Positions 10,901 through 23,800 of a stretch of DNA of 64,000 nucleotides are shown one piece after another (the stretch's first letter is position 1; the number at the start of each line of letters is the position of its first letter). The stretch covers positions 62,001-126,000 of the forward strand of contig VIIQ02000652.1 in assembly GCA_007449985.2 (NCBI GenBank). The letters are read 5' to 3'. Made by a program: the position numbers and the translations under genes. A model generated the notes under the pieces. That model did no database searches. It was not told the origin of the DNA and was given only the letters and a program-made list of their open reading frames with translations. Source of the DNA: Desmodesmus armatus. Taxonomy: Eukaryota > Chlorophyta > Chlorophyceae > Sphaeropleales > Scenedesmaceae.

Positions 10901-13798
10901 TTCCCTAGGGTTGAGCTTCCAGGTCAGGGGTGCAACACGAGGCCTGGGTGACAACAGGGTGATGGTGATGGGACAACAGATGCAGGTGGTGCGCAAGCAA
11001 TATCGTGCACAGGGAGTGGCCTCAGTTTGTACATGGTATCATGGGTGATCAAACAATGTAGATAAGGATAGTTTGATGTTTGGTCGTCATCAGCCACTCT
11101 GCCACAACACCACACCACACCGCATCACACCACATCATATCGCATCTCACACCACAGCCAATCTGCCACAACACCACACCACACCATATCACACCACATC
11201 ACACTGATCACACGTCAGCCACTCTGCCACAACACACCACATCACATCACACACACACACACATCTGAGTCCAACAACCAGCGTGCACGTACACCCACAC
11301 ATTCCCAGACCCCGTTACACTGCTGTGCAGGAAAAACCTGCTGCGCCGCACAACCATGCACACAACAAAACATACATGCATTGTTAAAGGCTTGTACAAC
11401 GTCAAAATACAGCCACCTTCCCTATGTCTGGCCTCAGACGTCATGTAGTATCATGGGTGATCAAACAATGTAGATAAGGATAGTTTGATGTTTGATCATC
11501 ATAAGCCAGGTTCGGATTCCAGCACGATCCAAAACGCACGCACACAACCCACCACAGCCATGAATTGACCATCAGCAACACATGTCAGCACACAGTGCTC
11601 CCTGCCTGCAAACCTGGTGCACCCGGCAGGCACCAAAGCCCCACCAACCCACATACACTACCTGCACTGCACCCCAATCGGGCTCCCCCCCCCCCCCCCG
11701 CCCTCCTAGCCTCTTTCCTGCTCACCTTCATGACATTGCCCAGATGGATGTACAGCTCGTAGGCCATGCTGGGCTTGAGGTTCCATGCCCGCCTCCACTC
11801 ATCAGCCTTGCCCTGTACACACACACCACAGCAGACACACCACATGAGCCACATCAGCCTTGCTGTATAGTCAGTGGAATTTGTTTTTGGTTTTACCAGG
11901 GGAGTCAGTAGGATTGTATTGGTTTCAAGGTGAATGTCCTACACCCCACAGCAGACACCCCACAGCAGACACACCACGTGTCAAGGCCTGATAGACAGGT
12001 GTTTCCTGCGCAAAGTTACCCTTCAACATGCAAGCATGTCTCCATGCACATGCACATGCTCATGCACGCTTGCTCATGCTGCGCTGCACCCGTGCTGCAT
12101 TTTTTGGAACGAATAACATCTGAATCATTAGACATGGGTATCCACCACATGCACAACCTACAGCTGACCTCAGCCCGCAAGCACTCAAGACGATCAGCTT
12201 TTCACTTTTCAAACTACCTGGCAATAGCAGCCCTACTGTTGCTCAGGTAGCATTCAACAGAGCGCCCAACCTCGTCCCTGCTGTACATGCTGCATCAACT
12301 GCTGCTGCCAATGCTGCATCAGCTGCTGCTGTGATTGCAACCACATCCATCATGCCCTCACCTTGACAACAGGCACCAGCAGACCTGACAGCTGCTTGCT
12401 CTGCTGTGCAAACTTGAGCAGCTGCAGCAGGACCAGGTAGCGTGTGGGGTTTGTGGGACAGCTGGTGTACAGCGCCAGCAGACCATTCAGCTTCACCTCA
12501 CCAGCAACATCAGGCTGCAGCCAGCCAGGCACAAACACATGTGCAGCACACACAGCACAGCACGGGAAAGCAAGGGGCAGGACTGTCAGGAAGAACCAAC
12601 AGTAACGTCAGCTGCTGCAGCCGGGCAGCAGGCAAGCGGGTGCACACATGTGCAGCAAAACATACTAAAGCACAGGAGCCGCGCTGTTCATCATAGCATA
12701 GTCCCTACCCCACCCCTTTCCCAGCAAGTGAGAGCTGGGCGTGTGCTATTGTATTTTCCTGCTGAACCTTGAAAGTTGGCAGCGCTAGCACTGGCATGCT
12801 GCAGCCGCAAACAGGACTAGTAGCTGTCAGCATCACGTTTGCAGAAGCTGCTGATGTTTCGCTGCTATCGGGAAGCTACAGCAGGCACTGGCACTGTACC
12901 TGCTTGCCGATGCTGGAGGCCAGCTTGCTGGCTGTCTCTGTCAAGTTGCCATCCTTCTCAAGGCGACTGACCATCAGCACAGTGACTGACACAACACACT
13001 CAGCATCTGTAGCAACCGCAAGGGCAGTAGCAGGGACCAGTGGCAGTGGGGAGCAGCAACGAGCACATGGGCAGCGCAGGAAACAGTAAGGATGGCAGCA
13101 CCATGGTGGGCGAGTGCTGGTTGGGCGCACAGCACTAGTACGGCCCGGCACGTGCAGCCTGCTGCTGTGACATGCATCTGGTACAAGGCTCTGCTTGTGG
13201 TGCCAGCTGCATGGCTCCCAGACTTTTCACTGTTTGCTTGCTTGCTGGGCTGCTACAAGCCTCACTTCATGTGCAGCATCCACCTGCAGACTGCACGCTT
13301 CCAAGTGTAGCCAACTCTGCGAAGCTGGCATGAACATCAAACGATGCAGAGACAGCCTGGAAGCGTCCTAGCAAGCAGCATTGGAAAGCCGTCCTTCAAA
13401 CTCACCCTTGTCGCTGCACTTTGAGAACACCAGGTCCAGGTGTGCTGACAGCTGCTTGATAAGCTCGTCCCACCGGCCCTCTGTTGCTGCTGTGATGCAC
13501 TTCTGAAGGAACACTGAGCCTGTTGTGTCCGCCAATGCTGTCTTGGCCTGCAACAGCACCAGCAGCAGTGGATGGCATTGATGCAAGCTGCTACTTCTTT
13601 GTGCACAGACAGCCACTGCCCCGGAAGCTGCTGTCATGTTCAGATGTGAGGCATTTTCTACTGATGATCACTGCGTGGAGACAAGCCTTTGCAGCTGTGC
13701 TGTGGCCCCACCTGCCCCTCATCCAGCAGAGAAGCAATGTGACGAGCTACGGCTATGCAGGCGTCCTCCTCATACGTCTCAACGAGGTGAATGGTCAT
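7849..13798 (-). CDS. eIF3m: Translation initiation factor eIF3 subunit m
   Basis: Nine exons on the minus strand close in frame, in coding order: 13798-13712, 13547-13406, 13006-12900, 12514-12362, 11812-11726, 10752-10642, 9277-9136, 8529-8360, 8100-7849 (416 aa). eIF3m is a PCI-domain scaffold subunit of the eIF3 complex, which binds the 40S ribosome in the cytosol. The alignable landmarks follow plant eIF3m in order: EEDAC near the N-terminus, HLDLVFSKCSDKG, RSPDIFQCDFWELPAV, and AAMTKMRLMALLML leading into the PCI winged helix with LLDGRIDQ, SRCHHRTF and EWQGLGQQL. The start ATG was chosen because the next residues align with the family N-terminus and the exon begins the conserved frame. 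The last 22 residues (Ala/Arg-rich) are not family-like and come from a local repeat. A minisatellite derived from the exon 6 donor fills intron 6. It is divergent from the gene at 14182. Confidence 0.95.
9671..10605. repeat. 134-bp minisatellite in eIF3m intron 6, derived from the exon 6 / 5' splice site edge
   Basis: Five nearly identical 134-bp units start at 9691, 9825, 9959, 10093 and 10227 (marked by GTTCACCTCGACTGC). They are followed toward exon 6 by more diverged copies near 10380 and 10490. Each unit holds the end of exon 6, read on the minus strand as GGCAAAGCCCTTTGCAGTCGAG minus its outer bases, then GTGAAC. The true exon 6 edge is at 10642-10680. Divergence is greatest next to the exon and smallest far from it. 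Confidence 0.95.
11037..11093. repeat. 57-bp dispersed repeat with inverted-repeat arms, copy 1
   Basis: This copy matches 11449-11505 over about 55 bases. Its core begins TGATCAAACAATG and ends GATGTTTGGTC, so its arms are nearly inverted repeats around about 21 bases. It lies in intron 5 of eIF3m. It resembles a small non-autonomous hairpin element; no protein is encoded. Confidence 0.6.
11094..11262. repeat. CACCACATCA-rich degenerate satellite
   Basis: Three copies of a roughly 80-bp unit start with CCACTCTGCCACAACAC or a close variant, at about 11094, 11157 and 11219. They fade into a CA dinucleotide run around 11248-11263. They lie in eIF3m intron 5, between the two 57-bp repeats. Confidence 0.75.
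11449..11505. repeat. 57-bp dispersed repeat with perfect 10-bp inverted arms, copy 2
   Basis: The core is bounded by TGATCAAACA and TGTTTGATCA, a perfect 10-bp inverted repeat able to form a hairpin. It is in the same orientation as copy 1 at 11037-11093. Confidence 0.65.
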
Positions 13799-14181
13799 TT
13801 CTGCAGCTACTGTAAGCGCTTCGAGAGTGATGCACAGGAGGCCGAGCAGGTTGGTGCAGGCGGCAGCTTTTGGTGATCAGGAGGTGCAGGCGTCAATAGC
13901 GTGAGATCCCCTGTCAGCTCTGCCTGGCCCAAGATGTGAATAGTACTCTCTGCACGTATGCGCCTTGGTACGCTTTGCTTTGCGCGTGACCACCTCGGCA
14001 GTTACACCGAACATGTTACACACAGGCTGGCTATTCGTCGGCTGGTATTGGATGGGATGTTGATGATTCTGTAGTAGCTCATCAATCACACTCGCCAGGG
14101 AGGTCTGGGAACGTGCTTTCTGCTTCGTCAGCTGAGCACTTGCATCGCGTGTGCTGGTTCACTGTTGACGCCATCAGCAAC
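13799..14181. promoter_or_regulatory. Divergent promoter region between eIF3m (-) and the small membrane protein gene (+)
   Basis: The two start codons point away from each other and are at most 383 bases apart (315 if the plus gene starts at 14113). Both promoters and 5' UTRs must fit here, so a shared bidirectional promoter is likely. No TATA box was recognised. This is inference from layout. Confidence 0.5.
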
Positions 14182-15049
14182 ATGAGCGCCCTGCAGAAGG
14201 CCTCTAGGAACAGTAGCAGCCGTGCTGCAGGCGCAGCTCCAGTAAGCCCCCCAGTGTGCAGCTCTGACGTGTTTTCATGTTGTAGGAGCCTGCTGTCATC
14301 GGCCTGCTGTGCAGTAGCCTGCTGTTCACGCCAGCCTGGTCATAACACTGTGTCTGACTGGTATGTGGCTGCAACTGATGCAGGCTGGACTGCCTGGCAG
14401 CCCTCTCAGACCCTGCCGCAGCAGGGCAGTAGTCGTCAAGGCCAGTGACGGAGACAAGCGGAGGGTTGATTGGGACAGCGAATGGAATAGGTGGGGGCAG
14501 CCACAACATCGTGCTCTGCATATCAGCAGCGCCCCTGCAGCATCTCAGCATGAGATCAGTCGCCATGCGCCGAGCGCTGGCGGCGTGTGCTGTACGCATG
14601 TCGTCGATACCCTCCTAAGCCCCCAACTGCCCCATTCAGCGTGCATTCAGTGCAGGCACCAACTGCACAGCCTGGTTCAAGCCAACATACCCTTGGGATC
14701 ATCCGGCCTCTTTTGTGCGACCTGCCGCTGCTGCTGTTGTACATGCCTCTGCAGTTATGTCAACAACAAGCAGCAGGGTGGCACCACAGGCAGCAGGCGT
14801 TCAAACGTGTACACCACCACCGGCGGCAGCAGCAGCTCTCAGAGGCGCAGGCAGTCGGTGCCGGTGGACCCTGCAGCCAAGATGACACGTGATGCAATCA
14901 AGCGGGAGGAGGCGTTCCTGCTGAATGCATGGAGCTCAGACAAGTTTCAGGGGGCTGGAGTTGCCCTGGCTGTGCTGGTGCTGCTTGTGTTGCTGCTGGC
15001 GGCAGGCCCCCCACCAGCCGACAGCCGCTGCACCCTCCCCTGGTGCTGA
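14182..15049 (+). CDS. Small single-span membrane protein, probably plastid
   Basis: The 3' part is clear: exon 14425-14490 joins 14755-15049 in frame (donor GTGGGG, acceptor CAG at 14752-14754). The 5' part is uncertain. The ATG at 14182 (or 14113, same frame) starts an exon that may run on to a GTATGT donor at 14361, or may use a GTAAGC donor at 14242 with a further small exon. Both ends are Ser/Ala/Arg-rich, as in a transit peptide. The mature part has a VDWDSEW motif and a basic Ser/Arg stretch. Near the end, a KREEAFLLNAW helix precedes one hydrophobic span (VALAVLVLLVLLLAAG) and a short tail, PPPADSRCTLPWC. The VDWD-acid-Trp motif with one C-terminal span recalls small plastid membrane proteins of unknown function conserved in green plants; this comparison is from memory and weak. 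A TGTAA lies at 15312-15316. Confidence 0.65.
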
Positions 15050-16987
15050 GAGAGTTACGCGCAGTTTGCGCTGTATGAGTTTTTGTGTGTGGGTTTTTTT
15101 GAGATCTGTAGGGCTGGGTGTGGACACAACACAAAGTGTTGTTGCAGCCTCAGCACAAGCAGCATGCTGGTGATGAGCAGCACATCTGGCACATCTACTG
15201 TGGTGTGTAGCGCTTTTTATGGCTGCACAGAGTTTAAGGTGGGGAAGTAGAGGCAGGACCTCAGTGCAGAACACGCAGGGTTTTGCTCCCCTGGTGTCTT
15301 GCACAGGAAGGTGTAAGTGTCCTTCCTCCCCATTGTGGGGTGTTGCAGCTGGATCACTCTGGATCAATCTGGTGGTTCGTCGATGGGTGTGGCTTGGTTG
15401 GTGCAGGACGGGCTATGGCCCTGAGTAGTGTGGTGCATGTGACACTACAGCTTGCTTGCCTGCAGGATGCCTTGGGTGTGTTTGTCGCCTTCATCGTTGG
15501 CCAGTGGGGTTGGTGGCTGCAGGCGGCGCGGGCACATCATGCACGTGTGTCATGTGGACCAGGTCACACTCGTGGTGCTCATGTGTTCTGTTATAGTATT
15601 TGTCACAGCGAACAGGAGTCTGTGTTGTCCTGCTGTGCAAGTGGTCTTAAGATGGCGAGTTGTACCACCACGAAAGCGCGTGTAGTGTTGGGGACTCGCA
15701 AGGCTGGCCATTGGTGTGCCTGAGAGGCTCAACGCTGAAAGTGACCTGTGCTTTGTGCTTGAGTGCGTGGTGAGGGTGCTGCAAACAGTGCATCAGCACC
15801 ACCAGGTGTGAGAGGTGTGGAGCTATGTGGGCGTGCCACACAAGCCTCCCAACAGCTTGTCGACAGTGATGTAGTGAAGGCGTGTGGTTGGAGTTGCGGG
15901 TAGGTGCTGTGTTGCAGCACTATCAGGGGGTTGAGGGTCCACAAGGCTGAGGGTTTGTTTCGTGTGGTCGACTGTGCCTGTGTCAAAGCGTGCAGGCAGG
16001 GTGGCGCCATGCGCGTGGTGCTTGCATGCGCCTGCATCTTTGTTTGAGCTGATCAGCGAGCTGGGTTTTGGTCCAGGCTGTGACGCATGTGGCTGCAACC
16101 TGTGTACCTCCATACAGCCCATGCCGACCTCTCCGCACACATGTACCATATATGAGGTTTGGTGTGTGCTGCATATGAGTTTTGGTTTGAGTGGCCTGGT
16201 CTTGGGGGCGGGTCCAGTCTACGATACGTGTCTGCGTGCATGTGAGTGCCTGTGAGTAGCCATGCCAGGTGGATCCACTGGACAGGCATGGTGTGTTTTC
16301 CTGCACCAGCTGCTGGTTTGTGTTAGCTGTGGAGCTTTGGCGACTGTTGGACCCTGCTATCAGCCCGGCACACAGTGTGCAGGTGCACTGGGAGTGTCCA
16401 TTGCTTCCTAGGAGCAGGTGCTTCTTACTGACAGGAGCAGGGTGTGCACTTGTCTGGCTGATGGTTTTGTTGTCGTGCAAGTGACACCCATGCTTGTGCA
16501 TCAGAGCTTGTTGGCAATTGGTGGACACACCACCATGTTGTACCTTGTTGCCAGGCCTGTTTGCTTGCTTTCCCCCCAGCCAGGGGTTGTGCTGGTGGTA
16601 ACATGCTGTGGTTGCCTCAAAAGGTGATTGGCTCTGGATTTGGACATCCGCAGGGTGCTGGCTCTGGTCTGGCACATGTGGGTGTTGACTAACATTTAGT
16701 CACCACAGTGGCAAATCCACCCACGTATAATAGTTCCTGATGAATCTGGCTGGTGTGCTCACCAGCAACACGCTTGACAACGCATCGCAAGCACCGTCAA
16801 CGTATCGCAAGCCCGTGCACATCACCACCATGCCTCCCATCACTGCACGCTATTCTCTCGGCTAAGAAGTTATTTCGATCAAATGGTTCTCGCTGGTATG
16901 TGATCTCTTTGATACAGCCCCACAGCACAGCTTGTGCTGTTCCCCGCGCCCCAAAGGCCTCAAGTCAAACAGCAACAGCAGCTGCCG
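15050..16987. other. Intergenic region before the TmcB-like gene
   Basis: No convincing coding exon was seen in 1.9 kb. The 230-residue minus-strand frame at 15983-16675 has no recognisable family and looks like chance in TG-rich DNA. The right end should hold the promoter and 5' UTR of the TmcB-like gene. TGTAA at 15312-15316 probably serves the gene that stops at 15049. Confidence 0.4.
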
Positions 16988-19900
16988 ATGAGTGAAAGCG
17001 GTGGATCCAGCGTCTCAGGGTCCAGCCACAGCAGCTTTTCAGGAACAGGAGGTAGCAGCGTCATCAGCAACGACAACAGTGATGCAGGAGCACTTGCCAG
17101 GCTTTCAGACAAGTGAGCTGATTGTTGATCAGCTGAGCTGGAGTGCCAAGAAGGGCTGTCAGCTGAGCACCTACAGCCTATGTGCAACTTTACAACCTCT
17201 TTATGGGCTCAATTGCTGCAGGGATCAAGATGCCAGCCTACAGGACCTGCTGCAGCAGAACAAGTCGTTCTGGGATGCGGTGCGCTCAAACTGTGTTGCG
17301 CACTGTGCAGCCTCTCTCTCGTTGTTCCTGTGGGAGCACGCAGCTCACAGCTCTGGCTTGGTCTTGTCTACGTCCTGCAGGCCTTCTCCTGCCTCCTGCT
17401 GCTCACCAAAAACCGAGCAGTCAGGGGATACCGCATGCTGGCGTTCAGGGTCGTGTTTGAGTACCTGCAGGTGGGCAGCAATGATAGCAGAGCTTGAAAA
17501 TGCAGCAGCATGTCATTTTTTTTCTACCAAAGCTGCAGTAAGCTTGGCGGCATGATGCAGCACTTTGGATTTGGCCAAGCAGCCTTGATGTGGAGCGCCC
17601 TCACCAGCGCACATGCACATGCAAGCACCTTGCGGTGCTCCTGCAGCCATGCAACCATGCTCTCAGGGGTTGTGCGTCGAACCAGGCAAGTTAGCCCCAG
17701 CAAGCTGCAGCCCACAACACCATTATCCAGCATTCACAGGCCCTGGCCTGCTACGTGGACTCTCTGGACAAGAGGGGGCAGGTGGTGCTGTGAAGCTGCG
17801 CTGACTGCAACAGCTGTGCTGTGAAGCTGCACTGACTGCAACAGCATGCCGTGCTGGTGTGTTGGCCAAGGGCAATTACAACTCGGCCAGTCCCACATAA
17901 AGGAGCAGGCGGGGTATGCAAGATGCGCTGCAAATTGAGCCAGCAGGCAAACCACAGCTTCCGCACTCACATGTTCACATCATGAGGCCCTGCCTTCCTT
18001 TTGGGGTGCATGGCTTGGCTGGGCCAGTCAGCGCGATCACAACGTCATGATCGTAGCCATTGCCATGCTGCTGCAGATATTTCGCCTGGTGTTCAACACG
18101 CGCTTCCTGTGGGTGATCCGTACCGACCTATGGTAGGTGCTGAGAGCAGCAGCGCCGCCAGGCCAGCACTCTGACGCAGCCCTGAACACAGTGTGAAGTA
18201 GCTTCTGCGGGAGTGGGGGGTACAGCAGCTACAACTGCCAGGCCAAGCGCCATTCCAGCAGCAGCAGCAGGACGGCAAGAGATACACCTGGCTTGGGGCA
18301 ACCTTCAGCCATCTAAGCAAGCATAATGCAGACTCATGTTGAGCTGCAAGGGCAGCCCCTGCCAGCCAGACTCGTGTTGAGCTGCAGTCCAAGCCACTGC
18401 ATGGCACTTGTGGAGCTGTTCTTGTGCTTCGCGCTTGATGCTTGCAGGATATGGAAGGCCATCTACTGGGTGCTATTCCGCTTCCTTATTTGGGACATGG
18501 TGAGCTTCAAGCAGCACAGTATGCTATCAGCCCACACATACATGCAGCTTTGTGAGGTCGTCTGCCTGCCATGCCTTCTTGTGTCATGCATACTGATGCG
18601 TGGGTGAGGCACCGTTGTGTGTTCCCCCACGCCGCCTAAACCCTCAATGACTCCGGAGGGGTTCCCTCAGCATGGAGTGCCTTCAGCCCAACTGAGTCAG
18701 CACCGTGTTTTCTGGGACTTGCCCTGCCTTGTGGGACACTGTGCAGGGCTACAACACGTACGTGTTGGGGATGTACATCATTTGCGCTGTTGTGCTGGCG
18801 TTGGCAGTGCTGACCATGGCAGTAGCAGTCATCCTGCGCAAGGAGGACAGCCACAATGTCTGGTTGGCAAGGTGGGCAACTCAGTTGGTTGCAAATCAGA
18901 TTGGTTTGCGCGCACCCTGCCAAGAGCAGCTGCCAGTGGCGTCCATGCGGGGGACAGCAGTGGCAAGTACCTTCCACACACTCCACAGCAGCAGATCTTT
19001 TGAGCACGCACATCATATAACAGCATGCAGATCAGCCCATGATGCAAGACTGCTACATTTGTTGCTGCATGCCGTTGTCGTCGCAGGCTCATATGGGTGC
19101 TGCAGACAGGGGCGCTGCTGGTGTTTTCCATATGCTGGGTGGCTGTTGTGGACTACCTTGTGTTTATGTTCACATGCTCGTGGGGCACTGGAAACATGCA
19201 CCTGCGCTGGACGACAGTGGGTAAGACACAAAGCAGCTGTCGTTGACTGCTGCAGGACCGTGGGTACTGCACAGCATGACCACTTCAGGACTGCCTGTAT
19301 CAGAAGGATACTACCTGTTGGGGGTGTGACAAGAGGCGCATGCGTGCTGACCCATAAACACACAAGGCATGCATGTCTTCAAGGTTCTGTGCATGTGTAG
19401 CACATTATGTGCATGAGCTTGACGATGATTGTCTGCTCATCTGATGCAGAGTGCATTCAGATGCCCCACCTGGCCAACATGACGTTTGGTGTGGCAGTTG
19501 CCATCCTCACCGTGGTGATTGTGCTGTGCCTGGTGCGTGCGCATCGGCAACTCACCTGCGAGTGCTCTCTGTGCATGTACCCCTGCGCAGCAGCAGTGGG
19601 GGGGGGGGTCGTCCAGTCACTCAGTGGGGTGCATGTACCCCTGTGGAGCAGCAGCTGGGGAAAGACACATGCCACTTTGCCAGCCATGCTTGCATGCATG
19701 CATGAAGTATGGGCGTAACAGAGTAGCAAGGCCTTGACGACTTTGCGCAGGCAGCCGCACGCAGTTTGCTTGTGCAGCCGTGAGTGCACTTACCAGGGAC
19801 GCTGTGCCTGTGCTGGTGCTGCACGTACAGGCCATGGCCGAGTGCAGCGGCAATCTGGTGTCAGATAACCTGATGGCATCACCAGTGGCAGAGACGGCTC

Positions 19901-20884
19901 TCAAGACAACGGCCCTCAAAGTCGTGATGGTGTGCGTCTCCACCTGCCTGGACCAGTTCCCGCAGCCACAAGCCATACTGATGTTCATCTGCCCCTGTCT
20001 GTCAGCCTACTTCCAAGTCCGGTCGGTAGGTCGCCGTTGGAAGCTGCAGCGGCAGTACATACTGGCAGCATGCATCGCACACTGACTCAGCATGGGTGAT
20101 GCAGAAGGCACCAGCAGACAGCTTATCAAACATTGAGTGGATGGTGAAATCACCCAACCTTGCTCCATTGCAGCAATGCGGCAGGCACTGCATGCATGAA
20201 AACGACGTGACTTGCGCCATGCTGGTGGCAAGCCCATAGGACAAACATGCATTTGTGCTGCTGCTTGTACATGCTCACAGAGCCCATACTTGCTCCCTTG
20301 GATGAACCACCTCTGGACAGGCCTCTGGCTTTCTTTGGTGTATACCACTAGCCTGCAGCTTGCCTTGCACTACGCCGTACCTCCCAACTTGGGGGCGCCA
20401 GGGGCAGAACTGGTGTTTGCGGAGAGCATGACATGGGCGGTGCTGTATGGCATCTTCCCAGCGGTGCTGCTGGGTAAGTATGGCCAGTATGCTGCTGACC
20501 CAACAGCTGCCAGACTAACGCTCAATACCACAGCTTGTAGGCTGGCTGTGCCCTACATTCTGCGTGTCGTCACCAGGCCATGCATATTGCAGTGATGCTG
20601 TTTCTGGATTGCACATCTGCATCAGCTGTGCACACTGAACAGTTACATGCCCACAGTTGGGTTTGCTGACCAAGTCCCACAGAGGATGACAATGGGTGAT
20701 ATCAGCAAAACTATGGCGGTCTCAGACGGGGTTGTGCTGTGGTGCTTGCTGCAGGCATGGGGGTCAGCTACCTGGTGCAGCGCTGGAAGGATAGGCCCAC
20801 TGCTTTGTTTGAGGCAGCGCAGAGAGAGGCAGCAGAAGGGCGTCTGCATGTTGAGTCCGTTGCAGTGCTTAAGAAGATCTACAG
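16988..20884 (+). other. TmcB-like gene, exons 1-11: N-terminus and first membrane block
   Basis: Exons: 16988-17112, 17222-17279, 17351-17470, 17987-18132, 18448-18499, 18747-18871, 19087-19220, 19450-19532, 19831-20025, 20281-20473, 20755-20884. The ATG at 16988 opens a Ser/Gly-rich stretch. Spans are seen in exon 3 (LWLGLVYVLQAFSCLLLL), exon 6 (IICAVVLALAVLTMAVAVIL), exon 7 (GALLVFSICWVAVVDYLVFMF), exon 8 (FGVAVAILTVVIVLCL), exon 9 and exon 10 (LWTGLWLSLVYTTSLQLAL). A 29-bp tandem duplication sits in intron 3 near 17790-17848. Exons 2 and 3 were chosen because their phases join; other choices in 17113-17350 are possible. Confidence 0.8.
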
Positions 20885-23800
20885 GTCAGTGATGCTGTCT
20901 GTGCCGCCATGCCATGCGCTTCTGAGTCACAAGTGTTGGCCGGGGATGTGTGCTGACGCAGCAAGTCAACATGACAAAAGGGTAGTGTGTCACCAATCCT
21001 AGGTATCGTGGCGACGTGTCAGCACATGTCGCACAGATTTATCCGTTTGCAACACACACCGGTATTGTTGCTGGGCAGGGCTTATGTAGTGCCGCCAACA
21101 CACAGGTGGCAACGTGTGTGTTACACCCATCTTCAACACATACACATGATCAAACTAGCGCAGCGTGTTGTGTGTACACTGAGATAGTTGACTTGATGCA
21201 TACATGGCACAGCGAGCTTTGCTTTACTCGACCCTTACTGGCCACCTCTCGAGGCATTGCGCCTCAGCTTGTCGTCAGACTCCTCTTCCAAAAGTTGTTT
21301 TGAAACGCGTGAGTGGCACACTGCCGGGGTTGCGTGTGTACACACAGGTTCCAAAGCCCTGACCAAGTCGCCTTCCTGGCACGCTGTGTGCGGCGCTTTG
21401 ACCCAATCACAGAAGAAGTGTTGCAGGAGGCTGCATCACTGTGCAACCTCATTATACAGGTGTGATGCAGCATGTAGCAGCCTGTGCACGCCACAGTTCA
21501 GAGTCTAGCACCGCTGCAGCTGTCTGCTGGCTGACTTTGTTGACCAGCACAGTATGTCAGCAGCCTGCAGGCAATGTGACTTCAGTCTGCCGAGGCCCTG
21601 CATGGTGTGTTTCACCCCAAGCCTCAACTGCATACGCAAGCCACGTCCTGTGTGCTGCTGTGCTTGTCGCCAGGCTGGCATGGCAAGGTTCCCTGGTGAC
21701 CCCACGGTGCTCCTTGTATATGCCAACTACATCATCCATGTCAAGAAAGAGCCGCGGGCAGCGCGGCAGCAGTTGCAGCTGGCAAGCAAAGGAGAGCCCA
21801 ACCTGATTGAGCGCTACAACATCTTCTCCGCCAATGTAAGTAAGGCCATTCCACTGGTAGTCGGCCAGGCATTGGCAGCATCCCATGTTTGAGCTTGTGG
21901 GTTGTGCTCAATGCGGCGGGCGTGCAGTTGTAGTGACCAGATCACAGGTCCCATGCTAGCTGAGCTGCCCTGGTGTGTGCCGTGAGCTCATAAGCTGCTC
22001 TTACGTGTTGCAGGACGTGCTGAAGCGCAACCGGAGCGACAGTGATCAGGGCTTGGGTAAGTGCAGGCAGTGGCTGTCATGTAGCTTCGTCAATTGCTGA
22101 ACAAATGCTTGAGCTGGTGGCCACCAGGCCTCATGGTTCAGCTGCAATTGTCAGCACCAGGTGACGCAGGACTACTGCAGCTGTCTGCTCAGGTTACCCT
22201 GTTATGTTTCCTTTCTTCCTGCAGACCTGATGGCTTATGTGGAGTTCCAGAGGAACTACAGGTGCGCACCCATGATGTTGCTTGCATGAAACCTTTCTGC
22301 AATAAGTTGCCTGTATCAGGGCAATTGGCAAGTGCACATCACAACACAGTTGTCTACCACCAACAGATGTGGCTGGAATGATGGCATTGCATTCTTGGTT
22401 GCCTGCAGCCATCCCCTTTGTCAAGCGGGCAATGAATGCTCCAGCTAATGCCGTTAGTCCATCCCTCCCCGTTGGTGTATGAACAAGCTTGTGTGGCATG
22501 GGACTGTGCAGGGCTTGTGTCAAAGCGCACAAGATGGCTCTTCTGGCGCAGCGTGCGTTCTGGCGCGGGCTGCTGCGTGATACTCTTCAGCTCAACGACA
22601 TACTGACCAGCTTCAAAAGCATGGAGGCAGCTGAGCAGGTGGCGTTGTCGGTCTACAAACGCGTGCTGGAGCGCTACCCACAGGCAAGCCTGGGTTGGTT
22701 GATCTTGCTTCTGCCTATTGTGCGCCCACACGCCTGCGCTGACGTCGCCTGTTGCGGCACCGCCAATCCTCTCTTGCGGTTACCGTCCTCGATCTAGGCA
22801 CAACATGACTGTGTGTCCTGCTTTGCTTCTCACAGAATGGCAAGCTGCTCAAGGTGTGGGCAGGTTCCAGGAGTGGGTGCTGCACGACCCGTCCAGAGCT
22901 GCTAGGAGCTACGCAGAGGCCATCAAGCGGGGCCTTGGCGACAACATGCTCAACCTCACAAGTGGGTGCCATAGTTGGTTTGGTTGTGGTTGGTAAGCGC
23001 GGACAGAGCAACAGCTGCTGCCCTACGCCACCGCTCGCAGCTTGTTTGCAAGAGAGTTGGGCTTGTGGCTTTCTGTATGTCACGACACAGCCTGGTAGCC
23101 CCTGAATTGCAGTTGATGCGTGTGACGCATCACATAGTGACGCGCAGACATACCTGAAAGCTGCATGCTATCTGTTATTCTTTGCTCCAGGTGACGATGA
23201 CCAGGGAGCGGGCATGGCAAAGAAAGTGGACGAGAAAACAGACGGCGTGGTCATTATCGATGCCGTGGGCACGATTCTCATGGTCAACAAGGTATGTACA
23301 AGGTACACCTGGGCTGCGTACCGCAGGTGCGTCCAGCGCTTTCACCAGCTAAGAGCGCTTTCCACGGAATGGCTGATTCAACATGCGCAGATGTTCCGTG
23401 GGCGTGTGAGTATGATGTCTGGCGGTGCAATATTGTCTGCACTCCAGGTGGCGTACCGTACCTTTGGGTACGAGCGTGGCGATCTGGACGGCAAGAACGT
23501 CAGCACACTCATGCCGCGGCCGTTCAGTGACCGCCATGACTCCTACCTGAGCAACTACCTCACAACTGGCAATGCGAAAATCCTCAACAGCGACCGCAGC
23601 GTGGTTGGACTGCGCAAGGTTGGTGCCTGTAGCACAGCATGACACAGCGTAGCAAATGGTTTGCTGTCCTGGCTCTGGGTAACAGGTGCGCAGTGCGAGC
23701 AACCGCAGTGCATTACCGGTTGCATCGCTTTTGAACGTACAGCACACGGCAGTGCACGAAAACTGTGTGTGTGCTGGGTGTTGTTGCAGGACCGCTCCCT

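Noticed and set aside
15983..16675. 230-residue minus-strand open frame
   Set aside because: No family resemblance; chance frame in TG/CA-rich intergenic DNA.
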